A stretch of 64,000 nt of DNA, from the NCBI GenBank assembly GCA_964023275.1, contig OZ029915.1:16250712-16314711 (forward strand), given 5' to 3'. This document shows, piece by piece, positions 34,071 to 43,969 of the stretch. Position 1 is the stretch's first letter. Each line of letters begins with the position of its first letter. This stretch comes from Norana najaformis (Eukaryota; Annelida; Clitellata; Crassiclitellata; Hormogastridae). A model generated the notes under the pieces. The model had not been told where the DNA came from. It ran no database searches and worked only from the letters and a program-made list of their open reading frames with translations. A program made the position numbers and the translations under genes.

Positions 34071-34604
34071 ATGAAAAAAGCTAGCTCTTTTCCTGTCACT
34101 GGAAAAGATGGCTACGATGAAAGCGATGATGACGATAGTTACATAACTCCAAAGGCGTTAAAGCCTCCGATGTTCTCAGATGACATTCGACCTCCCAGCA
34201 TTCACCAGCCTTCAGGAGCCCAGGGTGGAGACAAAGAAGAGAAGGAGGAGAAGAAGGGCGATGGAGATGAGGAGGAGGATCCAGAAATCACTGAAGCGAT
34301 ACGAGAGGCGGAAGAAAAACGCAATGATAAATACCGCAAGATGGAAGAGGAGCGAGAGGTCATGCGGCAGGGCATTCGTGATACGTATGGCATCCAGAAG
34401 AAAGAGGTTCCGAAGGAAGATCCGGGTCTCGAAGGTCGTCTAGGACGGAAGAAGAAATCCCCGGATGATATGGGTGATGGAAACCCAGACGAAGCATCGG
34501 AACAACAGTCGGTGTTTCCGAAGAACTTTGACGATTTGACGACGAAGGTGAAGGAGCTGCCGGGAAATGTCATGACAACCGTGTCTGGGGCAACGAAGAA
34601 GTGA
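34071..34604 (+). CDS. CPLX: Complexin-like protein, intronless frame in a talin intron
   Basis: A 177-residue open frame on the plus strand. Complexins bind assembled SNARE complexes at synaptic and secretory vesicles and clamp or promote fusion. Residues about 72-105 read EITEAIREAEEKRNDKYRKM and EEEREVMRQGIRDTYGIQKK, the accessory and central helix with the SNARE-binding core. RLGRKKKSPDD and a FDDLTTKVKELPGN segment follow, resembling the C-terminal part of fly complexin. The N-terminus (residues 1-70) is acidic, low complexity and unlike known complexins. ATG 34071 is the first in-frame ATG; the frame is open without one back to a TAG near 33980. No introns or poly(A) tail are seen, so it is either a retrocopy or a single large exon. 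Its intact frame contrasts with the broken elements around it. Confidence 0.78.
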   Translation: MKKASSFPVTGKDGYDESDDDDSYITPKALKPPMFSDDIRPPSIHQPSGAQGGDKEEKEEKKGDGDEEEDPEITEAIREAEEKRNDKYRKMEEEREVMRQGIRDTYGIQKKEVPKEDPGLEGRLGRKKKSPDDMGDGNPDEASEQQSVFPKNFDDLTTKVKELPGNVMTTVSGATKK

Positions 34605-34744
34605 TTCAGACGATGCCAAATACCGATACATGTCAAGCTGACTCCACCGGCAGTTTGAGTGACAGCGACCACCGTCTCCACATAGATAGCAATAGGCCTA
34701 AGCATGTATCTATAATAATAATAATAATGGTAAAAATACACACT

Positions 34745-34895
34745 AATTTATTATTTTGTATTCTGCATTCATTAAGTAGCACTATCTAGTGACCAAGCAT
34801 CAATCAATGGCACTGAGCAATTGAAAGTGAAGGACTAGCTCAAAGTCCCTATACAGTAACCATCTGAGTGAGGCTCAAACCTGTACTCTTTGCAG
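34745..34895 (-). mobile_element. SINE fragment (tRNA-related family), copy 1
   Basis: The minus strand contains ACAGGTTTGAGCCTCACTCA (B-box-like), GGTTACTGTATAGGGAC, then CAGTGCCATTGATTGATGCT and ACTAGATAGTGCTACTTAA. The same order occurs at 39525-39675. The head with the A box is missing. Confidence 0.65.
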
Positions 34896-34896
34896 A

Positions 34897-34968
34897 CTTT
34901 GGATGTCATGGCATAAAATTAAACCGGACTTTACAGGCTGGGCTTTAAAGTTAATTCAGACTCGACAG
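34897..34968 (+). repeat. About 1.1-kb interspersed repeat, copy 3 (right end only)
   Basis: GGACTTTACAGGCTGGGCTT through TTAATTCAGACTCGA matches the right ends of the other copies. Its TTAA at 34945-34948 is unoccupied. Confidence 0.85.
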
Positions 34969-35136
34969 CATTAAATCAATTTTACGCCAAAGGCGAAATT
35001 TAACAGTTTTATAATTTTGGGGTTGTTTAACGAGTGGTCAAATTTTGAGGAAACTGCAACATAATCTGATAGATATGACTGAACAGAAGTGACAGGATGA
35101 AGCGATTTCAAATCAGAGCAAGGTATCAACACATCC

Positions 35137-36325
35137 AAGGTGTGGCCTTTATAGAGCGTTTGGAGATTTCCTTTGGTATCACTGGCTCTGCCCTCACCTG
35201 GTTTTGATCATTCCTCTTCGACCGCCTTCAATCTGTCATTTTTGGGGCCTCGCGGTCCCCTTGGTCTCCCGCATTTTTTGGTCTCCCCCAGGGTTCCGTC
35301 CTAGCTCCTCTCCTCTATATTTTATATACCTCTGATCTAGCTTGGACCCTCCTCCCACTGAGTGTTGCCGTCCTTCAGTATGCAGACGACACCCAGGCTT
35401 ATGTCCATGGTCCGGCAGAGGCAGCCCCTGCTCTTGTCCAGAGGATTCTCGATGCCACATCTATCCTTGACCTATGGAAGACCTCCAATGGCCTCTGCTT
35501 GAACTGTAATAAGACCCAGTTCATCTGGCTTGGTGGTCGCTTACAGCTCGCCAAGATCGATCTCTCCTCCTTACGCCAGAGATTTCCAGATATCTCCTTT
35601 ACTACGGTCCGGGATCTCGGGGTTGTACTGGATCCGGAGCTTTCCCTGTTTGCTCATGTTAACAGCGTCTCTCGCTCTTGTTTTTATCATCTTTGTCAGC
35701 TCCATAACATTCGTCGTGCTCTTTCCTTTCACGCTATCTCCACGCTGGTCCATGCCCTCATTCGCACCAGAGTTGACTTTGGGAACGCCATCTTTACCAG
35801 CCTATAGCTTGCCAACACTGCTAAGCTACAATCTGTGCTCAACTCTGCTGCTCATCTCATAAGGTGCATTCCAAAGTATGGCCACATCTCGTCTTATATT
35901 CGTGACACTCTTCACTGGTTCCCCGTCCAGCAGCGTGTCCACTTTAAGATCCTCTCACTCATGTGCAATTGTGTTCTTGGCTCTGCTCCCCTTTACCTCA
36001 GTGACTTCTGCACTTTGGTCTCCTCGTTGCCGGGCCGTAGCAACCTTCGCTCGGCCACTCAAGATCTCTTGTTTGTCCCTCGCATGAGTACCGCTGCAGC
36101 CCAGTCCAGAAGCTTTGCCTATGTTGGTCCCACTTGCTGGAATCGTCTCTCTCGAGAATTGCAACTTGAGCTCCTTTCTCTACCCCTCTCAGTGTTCCAC
36201 AGGCACCTGAAGACTGTACTGTTCAACAGTGATTTTACTTTTTCGGGTCAGAAGCACCTCTGTTGAGTTTATCCTCTAAGAGGCGCTTCATAAATCTCAA
36301 ATTATAGTTACAATTACAATATGTG
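35137..36325 (+). pseudogene. CR1-like LINE family B, RT and 3' end
   Basis: Pieces give FGLPQGSVLAPLLYILYTSD, QYADDTQAYVHGPAEAA (catalytic YADD), KTQFIWLGGRLQLAKIDLSS, VRDLGVVLDPELSL, RSCFYHLCQL and YVGPTCWNRLSRELQ. It is 5'-truncated near the AFD motif and has two or more frame breaks and an in-frame stop after NAIFTSL. It ends with a TTATAGTTACAATTACAAT tail that abuts a minus-strand CR1 fragment. Confidence 0.88.
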
Positions 36326-36339
36326 TAGGAAAGGTAATA

Positions 36340-36870
36340 AATTGTTTCATATAAAACCCTTTCAATGTCTCAAGAAATGCTGAAAAACACTGACCAGCTA
36401 CATCAAGATGAATATTAAAGTCACCCATAATAATTATTTTAGAGGGGGAGGAAATCAAATATTCAAGTAATGACTGGAATTCATGAAGAAAATCGGTCAA
36501 ACAGAGGGATGAGGACTATAAATATTCATAAACAAAACATGTTTGTTGTCAGACATAAGAGTAGCAGCCAGGACCTCAAACAACTTGGGTGCTGGAATAA
36601 GCAAAATGGACCTATCCAGTTGGTAATTACAACCTAAAAAGAAAGGCATGCTATCACTTTTACCAATGCATGAAGGCTCATTCAGAATACAAAAGATTTG
36701 AGGGAGTGAGATCAGAAATGAATGCAAGTGTATCACTAGGTTATCACTAGGTTGAAGCCAGGTCTCAGCAAGAGCAAGTATATGTAAGGCATGCTCATAA
36801 AGAAAATTATGTAGGTCAGCAGCTTTATTATGAAGGGAACAAATGTTTAATTGACCACTATCTAAACTCT
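36340..36870 (-). pseudogene. CR1-like LINE endonuclease, 3' half of an interrupted copy
   Basis: The minus strand continues the element at 39039-39330 across the nested RTE insertion: LNICSLHNKAADLHNFLYEH, ILALAETWLQPSDN, then SKIIIMGDFNIHLDVAG near 36420. These are AP endonuclease motifs. It is cut off at about 36340, where it meets the tail of a plus-strand element. Confidence 0.82.
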
Positions 36871-39000
36871 AAAAAGCATGAGCCATGCTTTGTGAAGCGA
36901 CGGAACATTGAAAGACTGAAGGAGGAGTCTACCAGGATCAAGTACCAACAGTCGCTAGGAAGGAATTTAAAAGAACTTGAGGAAGAGCAGAACTTGGAAA
37001 GCAGAACAGAAAAACTAACTGCAGCTATAAACAATGCGATAGAGGAGGCGGTTCCGGAAGAAGAAAAGATCAAGCAAAAGTGGATAACACAGGAGACATT
37101 GCGGTTGATACAGGAAAAGAGGGAGCTAAAACTCAAAAGAGACACATCGCAGGTAGCAGAACGGAAATACAAGGAGAGTTGCAACAGGGTGAGGAAGGCA
37201 GCAAGAGAGGATAAAGAACAATGGTTGGAACAGCAATGCAGGGAAATTGAAAAGAACTTTGGAGAAGGCAAAAGCAGAGAAGTCTACAAAATGATAAGAA
37301 ATGTAAACAGAAACTGGCAACCGAGACTCACAGCAATAAAAGACGAGAAGGATAAAATGCTGACAACAAAGGAAGATATAATACAGCGATGGACGGAATA
37401 CTGCAGTGAATTATATAGCGAACAGCCAAATCAAGATCTTACTAGAGAGGTAATAAAAGAACTAAAGGCTATCTCCCCTCCGACGACAGAAACAAACACA
37501 GACATATTGTTAGAGGAAGTTCAAAAAGCAATAACAAGGTTAAAAAACAATAAAAGCCCTGGTAGAGACAACATCACGGGAGAAATGATCAAGCATGGAG
37601 GAGATCTTCTGTTGGGTGAAATCCACAGGTTATGTAACATGGCGTGGGAGCAAGGACAAGCACCGGAAGAGTGGAAGAAGTCGATATTGGTAACAATCTA
37701 CAAAAAAGGAAGTCCATTGGAATGTAACAACTACCGCACCATTGCGCTGATAAGCCACCTGGGCAAGGTGCTGATGATGGTATTGGCAGAAAGATTAAGA
37801 AACCAGATGGAGGAATACTTGACGGATGAGCAGGCGGGATTTCGGAAGGATAGAAGTATGATACAACAAATCTTGGCTTTAAGACTAATAGCAGAAAAAG
37901 CAAGGCGAAAGAATAAAAAGGTATACAACTGTTTTGTAGACTTTAAGAAGGCATTTGACAGTGTAGACCAGAACGTGACATGGGCCGTTCTACAATCGTA
38001 TGGGGTTGACAACAAACTGATTCAGTTGTTACGAGACATAAATGGTACTTCACAAGCGGCGGTCAGGACATGTGGCAAGTTGGGACCGTGGTTTAGAACC
38101 AACAGGGGTATGAGACAGGGCGATCCAATATCGCCCATGGTGTTTATAACAGATTTGGAAAGAGCAATGGACAAGATCAAGAGCAAAGGAATATCAGTTC
38201 AGGGAATATGCATAAACAATTTACGTTTTGCAGGTGATGTGGACATATTGGAGGAAGGACCTACAGAGGTGGAGTGCACAACACAAATGCTGAATAAAGA
38301 AGCAAAGAAATATGGATTGTACATGAACTTTGATAAGACAAAAACAATGGTATTTGGCAACAAAAATATCACCCAGCAGATAGTGGTTGAAAGAATGCAG
38401 CTGGAGAATGTAGAGAGGTTCACTTATCTTGGAAGTAATATGACATATGACCTAGATTGCAAAAGTGAAATAAAGATACAAATAGCGAGGGGAATAGCAG
38501 TGTTGAAAGCAATGGATAAAACTTGGAAGAGCAGAGCAATCAGCATGAAAACAAAACTGGAGGTATTAAAGACATGTGTATTTAGCACCATGATGTATGG
38601 ATGTGAGACATGGGTCCTGACAAAAGACTCACGACGGAGAGTCTTGGCATTTGAGAGAAAATGTTACAGAAAAATCCTAAGGATCGGATGGACTCAGAAG
38701 ATTAGGAATGAAGAGGTTTACGAAAGAGTGGCTATAGCCGAGAATCTACTGCAGAAGGTTATTCAGCGAAAACTTGGATTGTTTGGACATATCTGTAGAA
38801 TGAAGGATGACAGAAATATTAAGACTCTGATGTTTGGAATTATGGAAGGTACGAACAAGAGAGGCAGACCACATCGAGAGTGGGTGGATGACATTGAGGA
38901 GTGGTGTGGCGCGGACTTGCAGAGACTGGGACATGCGGCTCAAAACAGAATCGAGTGGAGACACATTGTGAAACGGGCATCGGACACCTACGGGCATTGA
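36871..39000 (+). pseudogene. RTE-like reverse transcriptase, long open frame with damaged active site
   Basis: Over 700 codons are open to the TGA at 38998-39000. There is no ATG at the truncated start. Landmarks: NYRTIALISHLGKVLMMVLA, DEQAGFRKDRSMIQQILALR, NCFVDFKKAFDSVDQN (motif A), NRGMRQGDPISPMVF (motif B) and RERTYLGS-like ERFTYLGSN. Motif C reads LRFAGDVDIL at 38221-38250 where FADD is expected, so the first of the two catalytic aspartates is Gly. The C-terminal end GRPHREWVDDIEEW is typical of RTE elements. The lack of frameshifts indicates a recent copy despite this change. Confidence 0.9.
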
Positions 39001-39038
39001 GCCCACGGTTATTGATGATGATGATGATGATGATGATG
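36871..39038 (+). mobile_element. RTE-like LINE, 5'-truncated, nested in a CR1-like LINE
   Basis: Flanked by an 11-bp duplication, ATCTAAACTCT, at 36860-36870 and 39039-39049. The 3' end is a GAT microsatellite tail. The insertion carries only the linker and RT, so it was truncated at integration. The frame of the host CR1 element rejoins exactly across it, proving the order of insertion. Confidence 0.95.
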
Positions 39039-39330
39039 ATCTAAACTCTGAAATCTAACTGGTGCAGGATTTATTTCAACATCACCTGCCAAAAGACACA
39101 ACAGAAACAAATACACAGACAACTTATGATGTGTAACAGAAGATGTTCTACGTGAAATTACATTCAATTCATGGCAGAAAATAATGTTACTGGTTTTATA
39201 TAGCAGCAGAACATATGACCGAACTGATAAAGCAGTACTTGGAACCAGATAAAATGAATGGGCTTGAGCCAAGTTCAAAAACAGACCAGACCGAGGTGAT
39301 GCATGTTGCAAGTTCAAAGCCAGTGACACC
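39039..39330 (-). pseudogene. CR1-like LINE 5' region with 2A-like motif, 5' half of an interrupted copy
   Basis: The minus strand reads LSVYLFLLCLLAGDVEINPA then PVRFQSLD; GDVEINPAP lies at 39060-39086. The consensus is DxExNPGP, so Gly is replaced by Ala. The apparent His run at the end of the longer open frame is read-through into the GAT tail of the nested RTE element. Confidence 0.8.
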
Positions 39331-39524
39331 TCAATTTGACAACGAGCAATTCATAAACAAAATACACTACAAAGACAAGCAATGTAATGAGGCAGCCAGC
39401 CATCATCAGAGACATAGAAATTGAAAACCCAAGGAAACCAAGCACAGAGATGAAAAGACATGACCTAAGTGAGAAAAGAATAGTTCTTCAGTTCATGGTC
39501 GACTCAATCGACTCATTATTATTA

Positions 39525-39675
39525 TTATTATTTCTGTATTTATTTAGCACCACTGTCTAATGAATAAGCATCAAATGATGGCGCTAAGCAATTGTGAGTG
39601 AAGAACCTGATCAAGGTCCCTACATAGTAACCATCTCAGGGGAGGCTTGAACCTGTACTCTTTGCCTTACATGAA
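39525..39675 (-). mobile_element. SINE (tRNA-related family), copy 2
   Basis: The minus strand has GTACAGGTTCAAGCCTCCCC (B box GGTTCAAGCC), GGTTACTATGTAGGGACCTT, then GCGCCATCATTTGATGCTTA and TTAGACAGTGGTGCTAAATA. The last part resembles the 3' tail of the 2A-bearing CR1-like LINE at 29600-29660. Confidence 0.72.
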
Positions 39676-39689
39676 CTCATGAACACAGA

Positions 39690-39860
39690 ATATTAAAAAG
39701 GGCCAGGCAGTATTGGTGTGGTGCTAGAAACCATAAATTAAAGAAATGTGATTGGTTGGAAGTTTGCTGTGCCAATCGAGTCATGAAACATAGAGAATGT
39801 AGAACTGATCGCCATGCATGGCAACACAAAAAACAGATAGAATGAAGAAATGAATAAATA
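39690..39860 (+). pseudogene. Possible LINE linker remnant
   Basis: One frame stays open for about 50 codons and is rich in basic residues and Trp (ARQYWCGARNHKLKKCDWLE; RTDRHAWQHKKQIE), like the linker between endonuclease and RT in many LINEs. The assignment is weak. Confidence 0.3.
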
Positions 39861-40265
39861 AAACTTATTTGAACAGTGAAACAGAAAAGGATAAACTTGT
39901 TGAAACAAATTTAAGATCAGAAACGATAATTTAGTTCATAATCGTAATCGTAATCTTGAGATTTCTACAGCGCCCAACGAAAGCTAAGTCGCGGGAACCA
40001 GCATATTCACAGGCGCTCAGTCAAAACAAAATCGATAGGCAAAAGGGTTCGGTACCAGGTCAAAATTCAGGAGTCAGGCAGTCAGACGGATGGACAGCTA
40101 CGGTGGACGGTGTTTGAAACTGAATCAAGGAGAGATAAGGGGAAGAAGAAGAATCAGGATAAGATTTTTGGAAATGTTTTCAGTCTTGAGTGAAAGACCA
40201 GTGCAGAAACTGAAAGAGGTGAAGTGTTGGTGAGTCCAGATAATTGTCATAATTCTGGCGGGAGT

Positions 40266-41280
40266 TTATTCCAGAGGGGTGGGGCAGCTATGGCTATGGA
40301 GCAATTTCCAAATTGTAACAATGATGGGAGGGCGAAGAAGTGTGAGGACAGATGAGTAGCGGGTTGAACAGAGTGGTTGGATTGTAAATAATTGACGAAG
40401 ATAAAAGGGTTGGGAGTATTGAAGTGTGCTGTAGGTGAGGGATAAGACTTTGTACTCTATTCGTTCCAGTATTTTAAACCAGCAAAGCAATTTGAGAACA
40501 GGACTGATGTGATGGTATTTTGGAGATTTGATGACAGCACAAGCGAGAGCATTCTGAATTCCTTGAAGGCTATTTACCTGGGTTGTGTCTATATTGAGGA
40601 AAAGTGAATTACAGTAATCAAGTTGTACTTGGACTATGGATGTGGCGATGATAGATCCAGTTTTGAAGTCAAGCATAAGGCAGATTCTGTGGAGGTCACG
40701 GATATGCATGAAGCAAGAGCGGGAAAGATGGGTGATATGATCAGAAAAGGAGAGGTATCGGTTGAATATTACACCTAAATTGTGGACAGGAGAATTAGTA
40801 CTAAATGTGTTGGTGGAAGCAGAGTCCAGGGTGAGGGAGATAGAAGGGTTAGGAATTTTCTTGAACTGGTCACGTAGGCCAACAAGCATGAATTCCATCT
40901 TAGATGGGTTCAGGCATAAGAGATTAGATGTCATCCAGGACGAGAATTGTTTAACCACATGAAAAAGATGATCTATAGAGTCTTTGAAACAATTCGGAGA
41001 GAAAGAGATGAATAGTTGGGTGTCATCAACATAGAGGTGATGGTCAACAGAGGATACTTTAATGACTGAACTGAGTGGGGTAGTGTAGAGGATAAACAGA
41101 AGAGGTCCAAGAACGGAGCCTTGTGGAACTCTGCACATGAGAGGGCATGACTGAGAAGAGGCTTCCAAAGTTTTAATGGAGAAAGAGCTGGAGGAGAGAT
41201 AAGACTGTATCCACAGGAGAGCAGTGTCAGCAAAACCAAACCAGGTTGAAAGTCGGTGGAGTAAGCTATTGTGATCTATG
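40266..41280 (-). pseudogene. Family A LINE reverse transcriptase, C-terminal two thirds
   Basis: A 300-codon frame at 40266-41168 reads SCPLMCRVPQGSVLGPLLFI, DHHLYVDDTQLFISFSPNCF (YVDD), LLCLNPSKMEFMLVGLRDQF, VHNLGVIFNRYLSFSDHITH, RSCFMHIRDLHRI and PVLKLLCWFKILERIEYKVL. Upstream, CAAFNT-like motif A lies in another frame. It is the best-preserved stretch of this copy. Confidence 0.9.
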
Positions 41281-41450
41281 GTGTTGAAGGCTGCACAGGT
41301 ATCAAGGAGACAGAGGCAAGAAACCTGTTAATGAGAAATGGCAGAAACAAGCTAGTTGTAGAGAGATATCAGCAGAGTCTCAGTTTAGTAAAACCAGACT
41401 TGTGTGGGTCAAGGAGTGAGTTAGAAGCTAAATACAGGACAAGACCAGTA

Positions 41451-43957
41451 ACACGCAGTTGTCGAGAGTCAAGCTTTCAGAACCGCGCAGTACTGAGTCG
41501 CGTGCTACCAGAATACACTGAATATCTAAGCATTATATATTAGCCTATAGCCTTCTTGGGTTTGTAGACATGTATGACTTTTCGGCATTATTGTAATATG
41601 CCTATCCGAGGAATTCAATCTGACAAATATTTTGTAACTAATAAAAAGCTAAATGAAAGTCAAGAAAACTGTTTAAATGTATAAATTTAAATGATAAATG
41701 CTTAAGTGTTACCAGTACAAGCAAACGACAAAAGAATAGTTTCAAGTTAGTTTCGCGTGATTGCTCGCTTTGTTTATTTCCATCAACAAGGTAATAGAAG
41801 AACGATTTCCACAGATGATATATATATCACAGCACATGAATCCACAATGGTACAGAGCGAATTATATATTTCTTAATATAAAAAAGAGTCTGCATGAGTA
41901 ACTAGTTCTTGGATCATTGTCTGTCAATTACAACCGAAATAGGATGTTATTTTGGGCTGTTTTTGGTTTTCGGCTTTTTTCTGTCGTATGAAGTTTTTTA
42001 TCCTTCTTAGATGAATTATTTCTATGTATTCAGCGTGTTGTTCCTCTAAAAATTGAATTGCCACATCTATACCATTCAGAGCTTCAGTGGGCGTTATCTT
42101 TACCGTATCAGCTACCAAGTCGTCATCATCAGTTGAACCCGAGCATGAGCCCTCGGCTTCATTCGCATCGTCCGATTTAGCCGTAAAACCCGAAGGTATT
42201 TCCTCTTCACACAAAAATTCTGAAAAGGACAGTCTTCATCCAACTCCAGCCAAGCACTTACTTCTTCTGGTGACGTTTGCAAGTTGAAATCTTTAATGAG
42301 GTCGCTGAGAACCTTAGTCTTTTCTTTAGATTTTATTGTTGTCTGTTGTAGGTCTTCTTCTGAAAAGCCTTCAAAATCAGGCTCTGAATCCAAAGCCCTT
42401 GAGGATTCCTTGCACGTGCCTTTGTCTACAGGAAAGGCATCCCCGAGGCCCTTCATCCAACAGTTTTCAATTGCTTGTTGTTTTACTCCATCCCAAGCTT
42501 TTTTAACTAGATAAATGACTTCTTTCAAGTTTAATTTTTTCAGAAATTCAGAAATCTCAGCCAACAGGCAAGAAACCATTTCCGAAATCAGCTCACGCCT
42601 ATAGTTTTGTTTAAAATTCTGAATTATACCTTGATCCAGCGGCTGAATTTTTGAAGTGGATGAGCAGGGCAGTTATCGAGCAACAAAAGAGCTTTCGCTT
42701 TGAGTTTCTTTGCTCGCAGTTGTTTACGAACTGCTGGGACGAAATGATTATGAAACCAGTCAGCAAAAACGTCTCTAGTCATCCATGCGTTTTTGCTGTG
42801 CGCATAAATGACAGGCAGTTTGGCTCTGTTCAAGTGATTGAAACAGCGAGTACTATTAAACCGACCAACAAGAAGAGGTGAAAGTTTATGGCTGTCCGTC
42901 TTGTTTGTACAAAGAAGAAGAGTTACTCATTTTTTAATTTTTTAAAGCCAGCTGTTGTCCGACTTTCGTAATTGAATGCCAATGTTTTATCTGGCAGTAG
43001 TTTTGTGAATAAACCTGTATCATCACAGTTATAAATTTGTTCTTCGTGGTAGTTTGCAGTTTCTAAAATGGCTTTTAATTTGGCGGAAAATTTGACCCTT
43101 GAATGGCTTGAAATAACTCGTCCCCAGGTAGGTTTCTAAATTTCGTAGCTTGTGCTTGCAGAATTGGGCCACTTAGCGGTGTTCCCTTTTTCCTTTCTAG
43201 AGCAAACCACGTGCGCATGGCTTTGTCTATTGCCGGTTTATCGGAATAGCGCACACGTTTTCGCTTGAGGCTGACGCTAGATTCGATATCTTGAACAAAA
43301 TTACATAGTTTGGCTTCGCTCGTCAGCCAACCTCGAAGCGTAGACTCGTTAACACCAAGATTTTTCGAAACTTTGCCCTGAGATTCTCCGCTACGTACAC
43401 GATCTACAGCAGTCAGTTTTCTTGCACCGAATACGAACGTTGACGCTTGTTATCCGCCATTTCTAATATTTGGTCTATGCAAATATTATCAATTTCTAAA
43501 TACTGTAATACTTAATTATAAAAAACGATAGCGTGAAAATATGCGTGATACGTCTCACCCAGCCGGCAATCGAAACAAAAAGGAAACGGAAATGCAATGT
43601 TGCCAGGTAGTTTCCAGAAATCCCGCTTCCACAAAACCGCTCAAAATTAGCCCAATGTATATTATTATTATTATTATTAATATTATTATTAATATTACTA
43701 TTATGGTTGTTGTTATTATTATACAAAATGATCAAATTCAATGCATGTATTTATACGAAATCTTACATGCATTGCCCATTAAGAGACAAATGAGACTGCC
43801 TAACGCTCGAGACATCAGTAACATAACGTACTAAGTGGCCCATGTAACGCGCGTTAGTGGGATCCGCGCATTAAGTTGGCGGCCTTGGGACGCATGGCGC
43901 AACCGTGTGCTAAGCGAACGCACGCGTTACCGGGACGCATGTTACCGGGCTTTTCCT
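41451..43957 (-). mobile_element. pogo/Tigger-like DNA transposon
   Basis: It interrupts the family A LINE between GTGACTA and TACTGGTC. A TA at 41449-41450 and another at 43958-43959 fit the TA target duplication of the Tc1/mariner-pogo superfamily. Host sequence on both sides aligns to the sister copy at 52600-52650. The ends are GC-rich but I could not define a clean inverted repeat. A related end lies at 27738-28085. Confidence 0.83.
41924..43460 (-). pseudogene. pogo/Tigger-like (CENP-B/jerky-type) transposase, frameshifted
   Basis: ATG 43460 begins MADNKRQRSYSVQE, then after a one-base loss LTAVDRVRSGESQGKVSKNL, GVNESTLRGWL, a CENP-B/pipsqueak-type helix-turn-helix. A Tc5-type second DNA-binding region follows (RYSDKPAIDKAMRTWFALE). 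The core has NRAKLPVIYAHSKNAWMTRD and KAKALLLLDNCPAHP, the DDE nuclease LLxDNxxxHP motif with its second Asp. The acidic C-terminus ends KITSYFGCN. At least three frameshifts separate these blocks, so it is inactive. Confidence 0.86.
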
Positions 43958-43969
43958 TAGTCACTGATC

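Noticed and set aside
34202..34741. 179-codon Ser-rich frame on the minus strand
   Set aside because: It is the antisense shadow of the complexin-like frame; the Ser/Pro bias comes from the acidic and Lys-rich codons opposite.
39009..39329. Frame ending in a His run
   Set aside because: The His codons are the GAT tail of the nested RTE insertion read on the opposite strand, not part of the LINE protein.
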